This document shows positions 9,644 to 21,932 of a stretch of DNA of 64,000 nt, piece by piece. The position numbers and the translations under genes were made by a program. Numbering within the stretch: the first letter of the stretch is position 1; the number at the start of each line of letters is the position of its first letter. A model generated the notes under the pieces. The model saw nothing but the letters and a program-made list of their open reading frames with translations. It ran no database searches and had not been told where the DNA came from. Source of the stretch: Diabrotica undecimpunctata (Eukaryota > Arthropoda > Insecta > Coleoptera > Chrysomelidae); NCBI RefSeq assembly GCF_040954645.1, contig NC_092809.1:63058141-63122140 (forward strand). The letters run 5' to 3'.

Positions 9644-12600
9644 ACCCTGTTGTGAAGATGGTGCCCCAACTGAACCCGATTCAGACACGACCCTCGACGA
9701 CAGGCCTCCCCCAACTCCATGGAAGGATCAACGGACAACGTGTGAAGATCTTAGTCGACACCGGTGCATCTGGGAACTTCATTCACCAGAGATTGATCCA
9801 GAGACGGGACCTGCAACGAGGATCAGGATTGGTTCAGCTGGCGTACACGGGCAGCACGTCCCGCACCCTAGGGACTGCTGAAGTCAAGATTAACATCGAG
9901 ACTCTGGATTCAACCGTCAACTGCGTGGTTATGGAGGACTTGAACCACGACGTTGTGTTGGGGATGCCTTGGTTGGAACAGGAAGAGGCCAATGTAGACA
10001 TACCACGTAAATGTCTACACGTCGGTACCACCTGCAGAACCACCATTTACTGGAAGAACCCAGCAAAAAGGCAATCCAGGACGCAGCGGCTGGAACCCCA
10101 TCAAGCTCCATCCTTCGCTTTGCAACAAGTTGAAAAGTTGATTCAAGAGTACGATGACGTTTTCGACGACCGTCTACGTCAGCCGACCACCAAGGCCACC
10201 GAAATGAAAATCGAAGTGACCGACGCCACGCCTATCAACGTTAAGCCCTATAAATATTCTACGGAGAAGAAGCAGATAATGGCCAAGGAGGTGAGAGAGA
10301 TGCTAGCCGCAGGAGTCATCCGCCCCAGCAAATCTCCTTACAATAGCCCGGTGGTTATTGTAACCAAGAAGGATGGCACCCCCCGTTTCTACGTAGACTA
10401 TAGGAAGCTTAACAACGTGACCATCGACGAAGCCTCCAGCATGCCACCAATCCACGACTCCATCAAAGAGATTGGCACGGCTCAGATCTTCACCACCTTA
10501 GATCTGAAGAGTGGATTTTGGCAAGTCCCACTGCACAAGGACTCCAGCCCGAAGACAGCGTTCAGCCTGCCTGACGGGTCCTCATACGAATTTACGGTGA
10601 TGCCCTTCGGCCTCAAGAACGGACCAGCTGTGTTCCAGAAGCTCGTGACTTCAGTCTTCGCAGGATACATCGATGTTTTCATCAAGGTATACATGGATGA
10701 TATTATCATCTATTCAGAAGACTGGACCCAACACCAGAACCACCTTCGCCTGGTTCTAGAGAGACTTCGGACACAAAATCACCTCTGCCAACACCCAACC
10801 TCTGGAGAAGCATGTGGAGAAAATCAAAGGCTTTGACACTCCACGGACGATGAAGCAACTGCGAAGCTTCATCGGGACAGCCAATTGGTTAAGGGATTTC
10901 ATCCCTCGATTTTCGGACATCATAACACCCTTGACGGACCTCACCAAGGGTAATAAGAGACGGATGCACTGGAACGACGCCGCAGAAGCCGCCTTCCAAC
11001 GTCTCAAGATCGAAATCGAGGGAGATCTCCTACTCCACCGACCAGACGCTTCCAAACCCTTCTGCCTCCAGACGGATGCCTCCGATGTCGGCATGGGCGC
11101 AGTCCTGTTCCAAGGAACCCAAGACGACAAGAGAGTCATCGCATATGCCTCCACGAAGTTAAAACCAGCAGAAACCCGTTACCATATTAACGAGAAAGAG
11201 TGCCTCGCATTAGTTTGGGCACTCAAGAGGTACAAGCACTTCCTCCAGGATCAGCACTTCACGCTGTACACCGACAGTCAAGCTCTCCTGTGGCTCCATC
11301 GGTTCAAGGAAGACAAGGCCAAACTATCCCGATGGGCCTTGCTACTTCAGGAGTTCAACTTCACCGTGATACATATCCCAGGGAAGGAGAACGAACTCCC
11401 TGACCACTTGTCCAGGAACCCAACCACGGAGAGAGAAGAAGAAGCTGACCAAGACGAGGAAGTGGTGCGACTTAGCTGGCCTACAACGGACGTGGAGGAA
11501 GACGAGTCCTTTCCTCTACTATGTATGATGGAGGACGTCGACGAGGATGAAGACACCAACCCCATCCTAGATGATCTGGTTGACCTACCACTCCAGGATA
11601 AAATCCGGAGAAGCCACCAGACACACCACGGTATGCAACGGTTTCGGAGACGCTACCTAGAGATCTCCGGACGTGGACCACTGAACGAAGTCGAAGAAAA
11701 CCTTCTCCGTGAATTCACACTAGTCGATAACGCCGCTTACTACAACGCTGGACCAGACCACAGGACGCTGATAGTACCCCCATCCCTCCGGAAGGACGTG
11801 ATGAAGGTCTATCACGACTCAGAGGAGGCCAACCACCCAGGACAAGACGAGACCATCCGGGCCATTAAAAATATCTATTACTGGCCCACATTATCAAAGG
11901 ATGTTCGCGCCTACGTCAAGTCCTGCCTGACCTGCTTGAGGACCAAAGCTGCTCCACGACAACCAGCAGCTCCTGTGATGCCCAGGGAACCCGCCAACCC
12001 CTGGGAGAGAGTGTCCTTCGACATTTTGGGACCATATCCACCAGCCAGAGGAACACGCAACCGCTACATCCTCTTGGCGACAGATTGCTTGAGCAACTGG
12101 GTGGAATATCGATGCGTCCAATCTACAAAAAGCCGGGACATCATCCAGTTCCTCCAGGAGGAAATCTGCGGCCGCTGGGGGAAACCTACCACCCTCATCA
12201 CGGACAACGCAGCCCAATTTCGGACAGATGCATGGGAGAGATTCTTGAGACGGCACAACATCAAAGCCGAATTTAGCCCTATCTTCCACTAGAGGGCCAA
12301 CCCGGTTGAACGCCGAGCTCAGGAGCTCAAAAAGGGACTCCGCGCCCGATGCAAAACTGCAAATGATCCGAAATGGGAATCCTACCTGGCTGACATCATG
12401 TTCAGCCTAAGGACACGGAGGAACGAGGCCACCCAGGAAACACCCGCTGAACTTCTGCTAGGCTATTTGCCACGGCGCGCAGAAGAAACACAGCGTGAGC
12501 ATCGTCTGGCAAACACCGCAGCCAGACGAGACGAAAGGGTTGCCAGAGCGGTTCAAAAGGCCACTGTATATGCGAGGAACATGTTTCCTGACAACCCTAA

Positions 12601-12823
12601 CGCTCCACCCGCCAGGAGGTTCATCGAAGGAGAGCAGGTCATGGTGAGGAACCACGTCCGAGGGAACTTCGGACCGACATGGACGGGACCACACACGATC
12701 CTGAAGGTGCTAGGCGATCATACCTATGAGATACACCGCGACCGGGACGTGAATAGGACCATCCATGTAGATGACATCCGCGCTGCTCCTCCACCTAGGG
12801 ACGAACCTCCAGAGCAGGATTAA
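9619..12823 (+). pseudogene. pol: Pol polyprotein (protease, RT, RNase H, integrase), inactivated
   Basis: Expressed by -1 frameshift from gag. In order: aspartic protease (LVDTGASGNFIHQ), reverse transcriptase (VMPFGLKNGPAVFQ and VYMDDIIIYSED), RNase H (QTDASDVGMGAVLF, LYTDSQALLW), integrase with HHCC zinc motif, then D (SFDILGPYP), D (ITDNAAQF) and E (NPVERR) with 35-residue spacing, and a GPY/F-like C-terminus. Two lesions are visible. Near 10780-10815 the frame shifts and the RT segment between the palm and the thumb, including the usual LGH motif, is missing, which suggests a deletion. A TAG at 12290-12292 interrupts the integrase between its second D and its E. Otherwise conservation is good, so death was recent. 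Confidence 0.88.
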
Positions 12824-12848
12824 GGTTTATTACGACACGTGTAGATAT

Positions 12849-13041
12849 CAAGGTGAACTGAGTAACCTTATATCTTCACGACGTCGTAAGACCTTCCTCA
12901 GGGTGAATTAAGTAGCCCTGCCAGAACAGCTGAGGATAACGGGGCCCTGTTACGAAACGTTACAGACACCAGGGTGAATCGAGTAACTCTACGTGTTCTG
13001 AAACGTCGTAAGGCCCCAGCCGGGTGAATTAAGTAGCCTGG
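12849..13041 (+). repeat. Second copy of the four 3'-UTR hairpins
   Basis: Same units as at 6951-7143, offset 5,898 bp. Confidence 0.8.
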
Positions 13042-13274
13042 CCGAAACACCTGGACCACCTGGACCACCGGGACCACCTGGGCCATCTGGATATTATAAT
13101 AGTTAAGTGTAACATATCTTAGTCGCTAGCGTAAGTTTGAATTGTATTTCTTTGTATTTCTTTGTATTGTATTTCTTTTTTTTAGGTTAAGGACTTTTTG
13201 TATTATTGTATTGTTTGATTTTTTTTTATTAATAAATTTTTTTAGCACCGTTAGGTCTTTCAGAGGAGGGGGGA

Positions 13275-14676
13275 TGTCCTCGACGCATCAAGGAATTTGG
13301 ATATCGGTTAAAATACTTGGGAATTCCAAGGTTGGCCAAATCCAAATTTCTAATTGATTCGATGCAGGGAAATTCCACTTTCGCTACGTAAAACAAAGGA
13401 TTTGTTTTACATAAAAGCAGGTAGATTTTCTCTCATCAATCAGTCGAGCTTGCCTCTTCTTACTGTAGACCTAGTCGGTGCTTTATTGTATCAACTTGAG
13501 CTATTGTTTTATTTCTGATTTCCTGTGTACCTTTTTATTTTAGCATTTGTCGTATATTCAGACCTTTTCAGGTTAGAATATTACTATTGTTCATGTATTG
13601 ATTTATTTACTATTTTATTTGATTATTTTTGATTGTTTATATTTCTTGTATTTGTGTCTAAGTAGTTCTTTCCGGTAAGTTAAAGAACTCTTAGAAATAT
13701 TTTTCTGATATTTCACTTGTGTTTCATTGTGTGTCTAAGTCGTTCTTTTCCGGTAAGTCAAAAGAACACTTAGAAGTATTTCCATATTTGCACTCTTATT
13801 TCTGATATTTCGTATACTTGTCCCTGTTATTTTCATTTTCACGCTAAGTCGTTTCTTCCGTAAGTCAAGAAACATTTAGCTATATTTCTATATCTTTTCC
13901 GCATTTTATTTTCTTATTTTCTATTACAAGTTGTTTCTTCTGTAAGTCAAGAAACACTTGTAAATATTTGTATTCTTATTTTTGCATTTTATTTTTTTCT
14001 ATTCTATATTACAAGTCGTTTCTTCCGTAAGTCAAGAAACACTTGTAAATATTTATATTCTTCTATTGCATATTTGATTCTCTTGTTGTTTTTCTGTTCT
14101 AAGTTGTTTCTTCCGTAAGTCAAGAAACACTTAGACATATTTTCACATATTGTTTTATATTTACTTATTTCATTTGTTTATATTCCTCTCTTAAGTTGTT
14201 TCTTCCGTAAGTCAAGAAACACTTAAGAACATTTCTGCATTCTTTTACCTTGTGTATTTTTACTCATATTTCTGCATTTTTTTATTCTTTGATCTTGTAC
14301 ATTTTTACTTTTCATTCTAAGTTGTTTCTTCCGTAAGTCAAGAAACACTTAGAAACATATTCTTTGCACTACATTTATCATACCATTTTATTTTATTGTT
14401 TACCAAGTTATTCCTTCCGTAAGTCAAGGAATACTTAGATTATTTTACCTGTTCTGTTTTCCATTTTTGATCTGTTATTTTGTAACTGTTCCTTGGAACC
14501 GTTACCTGTAACAGATACTTGTCGCTGTAACGGTTATTCTGTAACGGCAACAGTACTGACCCATTTCACTAGCGACAAACGAAGATGGTAAACACCCGTT
14601 CCAATTCCGGAGACAGGAAAAAGTCCGAAGAGCCGGCGATGGGTCCTACAGGCCCAAATGCCCCCTCTCGGCAACA
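13275..14676 (+). repeat. 3' LTR, 1,402 bp
   Basis: Full LTR, TGT to ACA, followed by the AGGG target duplication and the resumed transposon sequence at 14681. Confidence 0.92.
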
Positions 14677-14680
14677 AGGG

Positions 14681-15073
14681 GGCGTAACCTGTGAGGAAAC
14701 ATTTGAAAACCAGTTTTTTGTGAAATATGCCCAATTATACCAAGTGTTAAATAAGTAAACTAGAAAAAGGCCTAAATTCCGCACAAAGTTGTTCAAGTAC
14801 TTTTTTTATTTTTTCAAATAAAGGGTGGGTCAGAGTGGGAAAGTATTTGTGGATAAATACCTATAACTTTGGTTTGGATCAACTGGTTTTAACGAAATTA
14901 GTGTCATTAGAAAGAATGTGGATGATTTAATTTACAAATACTATAAAACAATTGCATTCAGTTTTAATTGTCATGGGTAGAGAGTACTTTTGAATAGAAA
15001 AAATTAAAAGTTGTTTTTCTTCAAAATATTTAAAGAAAACACATATTTATTGCAAATTATAATGGAACTGGAT
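14681..15073. repeat. Left terminal inverted repeat of the Tc1/mariner-like element, inner part
   Basis: Matches the reverse complement of about 18996-19342. It differs by a stretch of roughly 40 bases (about 14711-14752) present only on this side. Confidence 0.85.
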
Positions 15074-15237
15074 TAAATTCGTAAAAAATGGCGCAAATCG
15101 CATGTTGATAGCTTTTGTCGAACTCGAGATATAAATAAAAACGCATAAACATAAGTAAGTATAGTATTGACTCACCCTTTATTATAACTTAAAATTAACT
15201 ATGCGAAAGATCATACAAATATCTCGATCAATAAAAC

Positions 15238-15702
15238 TTAATGTCCAATCAAACGTTCAAATTGTTTTCCATCGTTGTCCACACAAAGATGTAATCTTTC
15301 GCGCGTAGACATAACAGCTGCTTCAATCTCAGCTGTTAATATACTATTTATTGCGTTTATAATGCGCTCTTTCATGTCGTCTCGCGTGGTTGGTCGAGTT
15401 TGGTACACTAAGTCCTTCAATCTTCCCCACAGATAAAAGTCCAGACGTGTTAAGTCTGGAGATCTAGCTGGGCATGAAAAAATACTTCCCCTTCCAATCC
15501 GTTTATATGGATAACTTGCATACAAATAATCTAGAACTCGTCTGGAAAAGTGCGCAGGACACCCGTCATGTTGTAATATCATATCTCTTCTTGTTTGTAA
15601 GGAAATATCTTCCAATAAAACAGGCAACTGATTTTCCAGAAAATCCAAATATGTTTCGCCATTTAAAGTTCTATCAAAGAAATATGGACTTACGATCCTC
15701 CG
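15238..15702 (-). pseudogene. Tc1/mariner-like transposase, C-terminal half
   Basis: Minus-strand frame ending at 15238 with motifs LQHDGCPAHFSRRVLDYLY, RIGRGSIFSCPARSPDLTRL and DFYLWGRLKDLVY. This is the second D and the PRSPDLxxLDFxLWG block of the large insect transposase group whose N-terminus carries the domain often annotated DUF4817. In the normal protein the third acidic position is in PDLTxLDFFLWG. The frame extends upstream of the first ATG to about 15702, where LINE sequence begins. About 100 residues between the two preserved halves, including the first catalytic D, are missing. Confidence 0.8.
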
Positions 15703-16319
15703 ATAGGGGCTGCACGATCTTGACGTAGGTTCGGAGGCTTAAGCTGACTGTTCAGATAGGGCTGTAGTCTGGCGTAGGAAGTGGAACAAGTATGTGTGTG
15801 TGAATGAATGGGATCTCCCTAATAAGTAGCTCTCTGTTCAATGAAGGTACCCCCTATAAACGGGCTAGGCCTAGTGAATGGGAAGTATAGAAAGATGTGA
15901 AACGACCACGCTAGAACAGTTCCTGTCACCACATAGCTCTCTGGGGTATCTGGGAATCTTTCCCAGGTATTCGAGAGACTAGGAATGCAAGAACTGCTTC
16001 AGCGACCAAGAAGCAGCCTACCCAAGCTAAGGTATGAGGTAATCGTGTCGATGGCTGTATGACCACAAGGTTTTATGTGGTCGTGAACGACCCCCCTGGG
16101 GAACCAGGCAAACCCCATTGTATAAAGCCTTCCCCTAGTAATGCGTGGCTCTGCCAGGGGAGACCAACCTTTCCCTAGCTACTCGTGGGAATAACATGAA
16201 TATACAAAACAAAAAAAAAAAACCAAAACCAAATCCCGAGGTTTGGGCAGTGCCCCCTCCTCAACCGAAGAGGAAATGGACACCTAAAAGAACCGAAACG
16301 ATACCTAAGCCATGGGCAA

Positions 16320-17010
16320 GGACGTCGGAAAAAATAAGTTTACTATTATTCAATGAAACCTCCAACACAAAAAGGTGGCCACGGCGACACTATGTCGACG
16401 CCTGGATGTAACGGAGGATGCAATAGCACTAATCCAAGAACCTTGTACAAATAAGACCAAAATAACTGGTCTTAGCAGTCTAAACGGTCAAATTTTCAGC
16501 TTACCAAGCAATCAACAACCAAGAACAGCAATATATGTTCCCAGAAAAATCAAAACCTCCCCCATGGCGCAGTTTTGCATCTCAGATGTAACTGCGGTTA
16601 AAGTGAAATGCACATGGAGAAAGGGCAAAAATAGAGTTGACACTAGCATCAGTCTACCTACCCTCAGATGCAGCCACCCTACCACCAACAAAGGAAATGG
16701 AAGATCTGGTAGACCATTGTCTCAGTCAGAAGGCAGAACTTATTATAGGCTGCGATTCGAACTCTCACCACTTAGGCTGGGGCAGCAGAGATAACAATGC
16801 TCGAGGTAAGTCTTATTACTATATTATTAGAAAAGATTTGTATATCTTAAATGGGGGCACCGAACCTACCTTTATTAATGTTCGTAGCCAAACAGTCACA
16901 GATATCACGCTGGCAACAGCTGAAATATCGAATAAAATTCAGAACTAGCAGGTATCGGAGGATACCTCTATATCTGACCACCGCTGGCTAACCTATAATA
17001 TTAGTCTGGA
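16320..17010 (+). pseudogene. LINE apurinic-type endonuclease, frameshifted
   Basis: Two overlapping frames (from about 16330 and about 16637) give an AP-endonuclease domain: ALIQEP near the start, then GCDSNSHHLGWGSRD, PTFINVRSQTVTDITLA and a final SISDHRW. These contain the catalytic E, D/N and SDH residues. At least one frameshift, near 16640, separates the halves. After 17010 the sequence jumps into the middle of the RT, so some hundreds of codons are deleted. Confidence 0.75.
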
Positions 17011-17050
17011 AAAAAGCCTTATGTAGAACTCTACAACCGACTTTTAGAAG

Positions 17051-18402
17051 ATGCTCTGCGGAATGAAAAAGTCTTTCCGACCAATTAGCCTAACATCCTT
17101 TCTGTTGAAAACGATGGAAAGGCTATGCGAGAGGTACATAAGGGATAAAGTTCTGGTCCATAACCCACTTCACCCAAATCAGCATGCATTTACTTCGGAA
17201 GATCTACCGATTCTGCACTGCATCATGCAGTGGGAAGAATTGAAAGATCGCTGGATAATAAAGAATTCACCCTAGGTATATTCATAGACATTGAGGGAGC
17301 GTTTGATAAAACCACATTCCCAACCATCACCCAACAGTTCAACGTCAGGAATGTTCCCCTGGCCGTAAGCGAATGGATATTCAGTATGCTCTCTAATAGA
17401 GCAATAAGCATAAATGTAGAAGACGTTTCTGTTAGAGGCATGGTTACGCGGGGGTGTCCACAGGGAGGGGTGCTATCACCACTACTCTGGAACATAGTTC
17501 TAGATACCCTGGTTGACCAACTCAGCAGTAACGGTTTCTACACAATAGCCTATGCAGACGATATTGCTGTCCTGCAAAGCGGTAAGTTTGAGAACACACT
17601 ATGTGAGAGATCACAAGTTGCTCTCCGTCTAATAGAAACACTCACTATGTATAAATCCTAAGAAAACAGAGATGGTCCTCTTTACCTGGAAAAGAAGAAT
17701 CACGGGCTTAATACCCCCAAGGATTCTAAACTACAGTCTAAATTTTTCTGACGAGGTGAAGTACCTTGGTATTACCCTTGACAGGAAGTTAACATGGAAC
17801 TCACACTTAGATGGTAGAGCTAAAAGAGCATAAATTGAGTAAGAGCAGTGTCGACGAACGGTCGGACGCACCTGGGGCCTTACGCCCAGTGTGATCGCCT
17901 GGGTCTACACTGCTGTCATTAGACCAATGCTAACTTACGGAGCTATTGCTTGAGTACCAAAAGTGCTACAGGCAACAGCGATTAACAAACTAAACCATAT
18001 TCAGCGGATGGCTTGCATAAATATAACAGGTGCCATACAAACAACACCAACTGCTGCAATGGAGTTGATCATTGGCATCACGCCTCTAGATATATATGTC
18101 AAAGAGGTGGCGCTAGTAACAATGATGCGACTGCGCTCAGCTGGTGCAAACCTTGATGTAGGAATGGGACAATTGAGGACTCGTTTCTGGCGGGGAGAGC
18201 TGGATGCGCTACCACTGCTACAGGCAGGCTGCGACTCAATCGAACCAAAGTTTGTCTTTAACAAACCCTACAAAATCGAAACAAGACAGTATATGGGGAC
18301 AAACGTGGCAAATGCCTATTGCATATACACCGATGGCTCCAAAATGAAAGAAGGCTCAGGATGCGGGATATACTCCAGATCACTGAACCTAACTCTAATC
18401 CT
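17051..18402 (+). pseudogene. LINE reverse transcriptase and start of RNase H
   Basis: Fragments FRPISLTSFLLKTMERL, FIDIEGAFDKT, TRGCPQGGVLSPLLWN and AYADDIAVL show RT blocks 2 to 5, followed by a connection segment and the RNase H start YTDGSKMKEGSGCGIYS near 18326-18376. There are frame changes near 17230 and 17660-17960. The presence of RNase H and the RT motifs fit the LOA/I/Jockey superclade. It is truncated at the right by transposase sequence. Confidence 0.78.
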
Positions 18403-18610
18403 TAGAACAGTAGTTTTGGGTATGTTTAATTCTATAGAGATTTGCCGACTACTTATATGTGGATTCTGTTGAATTAAAGCAAGAACATTGATTGAATTAT
18501 CTTCGGTCATACCTCTACTACGTCGTTTAAAACAAGGACAATGAAAACTACCAGTTTTTCTTAATCTTCTTGCCTTTCTTTCAAATACTTCTTTGCCATA
18601 ATGTCTCCTG
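18403..18610 (-). pseudogene. Tc1/mariner-like transposase, N-terminal helix-turn-helix part
   Basis: Minus-strand reading gives RLRKTGSFHCP, a basic linker, then NVLALIQQNPHISSRQISIE and LNIPKTTVLRI: the DNA-binding helix-turn-helix of the same transposase whose C-terminal half is at 15238-15702. The ATG at 18510 is internal; the frame is open upstream. It is cut by the LINE at 18402. Confidence 0.78.
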
Positions 18611-18995
18611 TCAGGATATCATACAGAATATATACGTGAGGCAATAGCGGCATTTTGGTGACATTCGAAATAAACTCCAATCATTCATACAATTTTGCAT
18701 TTGATATACTCATCACGAATTATTAGTACTTATAATTAATTACTAATATTACCAATATTAATATCTATTGAAAAATGTGCAATCTTCAATTCGTATTATA
18801 ATATAACACTTCTTAACAATATTTTGACTGCTGTCAATAAATAAACAATACGAACTCCCCGTCAAATTCATTGTTATAGCCTACTTAGTTTCGAAAAAAC
18901 TATTTTTAATCATATGAAATAACAATGGTCAAAATAGGTATCAACATTAAGATTCTTCTGCTATAAAAAAATTTGAAAGTACCTACTGACTTATT

Positions 18996-19490
18996 TTCCA
19001 GTTCCATTATAATTTACAATAAATAGGTGTTTCAATTAAACATTTTAAAACAAAACAAATTTTAATTTTTTTTATTCGGAAGTACCCTCTACCTATGACA
19101 ATTAAAACTAAATGCAATTATTTTACAGTAGATGTAAATTAATGCATCCACACTATTTCTAATGACACTAATTTCGTTAAAATCGGTTGATCCAAACCAA
19201 AGTTATAGGTATTTATCCACAAATACTTTCCCACTCTTCCCCACCCTTTAGTTGAAAAAATAATAAAAAAGTACTTGAACAACTTTGTGCAGAATTTAGG
19301 CCTCTTTCTAGTTTACTGGTTTTCAAAGTTTTCTTCACAGGTTACGCCCCCTGGCGGTTAACCCAGAAACTTGAAAGTTATTTCCAGCTATTTCTCTTTG
19401 CCACTTTTACTAAGGAATTTTTTCAACTAAAGTTATAACATGAATAGTTTCTGATATGTAGCCGAGAGATCGGCTTATTGGACCACCCGG
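18996..19490. repeat. Right terminal inverted repeat, ~495 bp
   Basis: Inverted match to 6396-6533 plus 14681-15073, ending CCACCCGG before the TA at 19491. Confidence 0.88.
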
Positions 19491-19492
19491 TA

Positions 19493-19915
19493 CCAATACA
19501 AAACACTGACACCGAAACCTAGACTTCTTGTTAATATATAAACTACATGCGATATGCTGATAATATATTAATATCTAATAACAATTATTAAATATTTGAA
19601 TAACGAATGAAAAATAAAAAAAAAAATGAACTGTGACAAAACGAAAACCATGAGTAATTAAGGAGAGAGATCTCAAAATCCCAGTATAACTAACATAGAA
19701 CAAGAAAATGAATATATTAGGACAAATAACAAAATCAAATAGAGAAAATCAAACTGAGGAAATAAAAAAAGAAGATTAGATTAGGAAGCATTTACTTAAA
19801 TCTTGTTTATACTGAAGAATAATAATTCTCCTCTTTTTCCAAAAGCATAACTAATTGCGTAACTAGTGCTAATGCACTATTTAACAGTTACTTTACTGTT
19901 GATTAGGAATAAAAC
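19493..19915. other. AT-rich spacer
   Basis: No gene or repeat recognised. Confidence 0.5.
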
Positions 19916-19924
19916 ATTATTTTT

Positions 19925-21437
19925 TTAAGCCCTCTTCTCTATTCGGATAGCCGAATATCTCTCTAACTCTCCTAATTCTTGCCATTCATCTCTGTTGTTT
20001 GTAAGACGTTTCCACATTGGCCCTGCAGTTCTTTTAATACCATCGCTCCATCGCATTTGCGGTCTTCCTCGTGGTCTTTTGGCTTCATATGGCCGCCAAT
20101 TTCCGATTTCTTTATTCCATCGGCCATCCGTAAGACGTTCGTTTTGTCCAGCCCATTTCCATTTCAGTTTAGCTGCCAGTTCGACAGCATCTTTTACTTT
20201 TGTTCTATTACGAATGTTTTTATTGGTTTTATGGTCTTTGAGTGAGATACCCAGCATCTGTCGTTCCATAGCTCTCCGAGTTTTTCTGATCTTCTTCATG
20301 TTTATTTTAGTGAATGTCTAGGTTTGAGCTCCATAATATGTAAGTACAGGTAGGATACAGGAATTAAATACTTTGGTTCGCAGTCTTTGAGGTATATTTT
20401 TATTTTTAAGTACGTATTAGAGTCTTCCGAATGCTGCCCATCCTATTTTTACACGTCTGCTTATTTCGGTAGTCTGATTTTCATTGCTAACCTTGACATT
20501 TTGACCCAGATATGTATATTCATCTACGTGTTTTATCTCTGTCCCTTCGATGTTTATCATAGGTTTGTCATCTTTGTTTGACATTAGTTTAATTTATATT
20601 TAAATGGGAATAAGCCATTTAAATATAATGAAGAAAATGCCACAAGAAAATAGCTTCAGAACGACATTAGTTTAGTTTTGCTGAAATTTATTTTCAGTCC
20701 TTTTTAGGGATTCTATGTGTAGCTCTTCAATCATCGTATTCAGTGTATTCCACGTGTCAGCTATTAGTACTACATCATCTGCGTATCTAAGATGGTTCAA
20801 GTATCTTCCGTTAATAGGAATTCCCTTATTTTCCCAGTCTATTGACTTAAAGATATCTTCTAGAGCAGCTGTAAATAATTTTGGAGATATTATGTCTCCT
20901 TGGCTTACTCCTCGGTTGATTTTTACTGGTCTTGTTTTGATTCCATTACCCAACGTCACTATCATTTCAGCCTGTTCGTAAATATTATGTATTAATATTC
21001 TGTACCTGGAGTCGATCCGGTTGTTGACTAATGCTTCTACTATTGCCCACAGTTCTACACTATCAAAAGCTTTACGATATCAAAAGCTTTTTCATAATCT
21101 ATAAAAGCCAGACATAATGGGAGATTGTATTCGTTAGTCTTTTCTATTAGGATTTTTAAAGTATATACACAGTCACAGGTGCTGTACCCTTTTCTAAATC
21201 CGGCTTGTTCTACTGGTTGATATCCGTCAAATTTAATTGTTAACCTGTTTGTAATAATCTTTGTAAAGGTTTTGTACAGTTGTGAAAGAAGTGAAGTTGG
21301 TCGATAATTTTTCAGATCTGCGGTGTCTCCCTTTTTGTGTATTAGTATTGTTTTAGCAGTATTCCATTGTTCGGGTATGTTGCCTTGGGAATAGACATTT
21401 ATTAAATAGTATTTTTAGATATGTGATGGCTACTTCT
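19925..21437 (-). pseudogene. LINE A reverse transcriptase and C-terminus
   Basis: Order on the minus strand: AITYLKILFNKCLF, an NYRPTSLLSQLYK-type block, AGFRKGYST, AFIDYEKAFD, RGVSQGDIISPKLFTAALE, YADDVVLIAD, then the C-terminal RRAMERQMLGISL, LKWKWAGQ and GRPQMRWSDGIKRTAG. Frames change several times, and a short local duplication repeats AAAGCTTTTGATA near 21068-21095. The catalytic YADD is intact but the gene is dead. Confidence 0.82.
20592..20662. mobile_element. 71-bp insertion with 12-bp target duplication inside LINE A
   Basis: GACATTAGTTTA occurs at 20580-20591 and again at 20663-20674. The insert contains GGGAATAAGCCA, also seen in the 3389-3830 tandem repeat, so it may be the 3' tip of the same repeat family. 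Confidence 0.75.
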
Positions 21438-21932
21438 CAACATCTATAAAATGTTTACCCGAATAATTACGACAAGACTAGAGAAAAAAATAGATTTCTA
21501 CCAGCCCCGAGAACAAGCTGGCTTTCGCTCAAAATTCGGAACAAACGATCACCTACAAACAGTAAAAACCTTAATAGAAAAGTCGCTAGAATATAACAGA
21601 CCACTGGTACTTATCTTCGTAGACTTTCACAAAGCCTTCGACACTGTGGAATTAGACAGCATTATAACTGCTCTGAACAATAGTAGAATAGATTACCGGA
21701 TCACAAAGTTAGTACAAACATTATACCAAAACGCCACAATGCGTGTAAAACTACATGATACCAACAAAGAAATTTATATCAAGCGAGGTGTGAGACAGGG
21801 CGACACTCTCTCCCCTAAATTATTTATAATGGTCCTCGAATACGCCTTTAAAATGCTAAAGTGGGAAAATAGATGGAGAAATGCTCAATTATCTGCGTTT
21901 TGCCGACGACATAGTACTTATAACCGAAGATC
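21438..21932 (+). pseudogene. LINE B reverse transcriptase, 5' piece
   Basis: KMFTRIITTRLEKK, REQAGFRSKFGTNDHL, IFVDFHKAFDTVEL, RGVRQGDTLSPKLFIMVLE and, after a frame change near 21880, FADDIVLITED. The reading continues at 24786 after the R1 insertion. The protein is the standard LINE polymerase for target-primed reverse transcription. Confidence 0.83.

Larger units (their letters stand above)
6538..14676 (+). mobile_element. Gypsy-type LTR retrotransposon, tandem form with three LTR segments
   Basis: The unit starts TGT at 6538, ends ACA at 14676 and is flanked by a 4-bp duplication AGGG (6534-6537 and 14677-14680). Its order is: 36 bp of LTR start, integrase C-terminus, 3' untranslated region, polypurine tract, full LTR, internal region (gag-pol), polypurine tract, full LTR. 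Positions 6583-8778 and 12481-14676 match at a constant offset of 5,898 bp with only a few substitutions and no indel. This is a head-to-tail pair in which the first copy was deleted from inside its 5' LTR to the end of pol. Confidence 0.9.
15703..18402 (+). mobile_element. LOA/Jockey-type LINE inserted in the transposase
   Basis: Endonuclease, reverse transcriptase and RNase H segments in that order on the plus strand, with a ~600-bp 5' region. The RNase H is cut off at the right junction. Both junctions carry ATCCT, so end-joining or a deletion may have accompanied insertion; I could not define a clean target duplication. Confidence 0.75.
6396..19490 (-). mobile_element. Tc1/mariner-like DNA transposon with two nested retroelements
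   Basis: The ends start CCGGGTGGTCCAATAAGCCG and are inverted copies of each other, each flanked by TA (6394-6395 and 19491-19492). Removing the LTR element and its AGGG duplication (6538-14680) and the LINE (about 15703-18402) leaves roughly 2.2 kb, a normal size for such an element. Its transposase is on the minus strand in two pieces. Both insertions are younger than this transposon. Confidence 0.88.
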
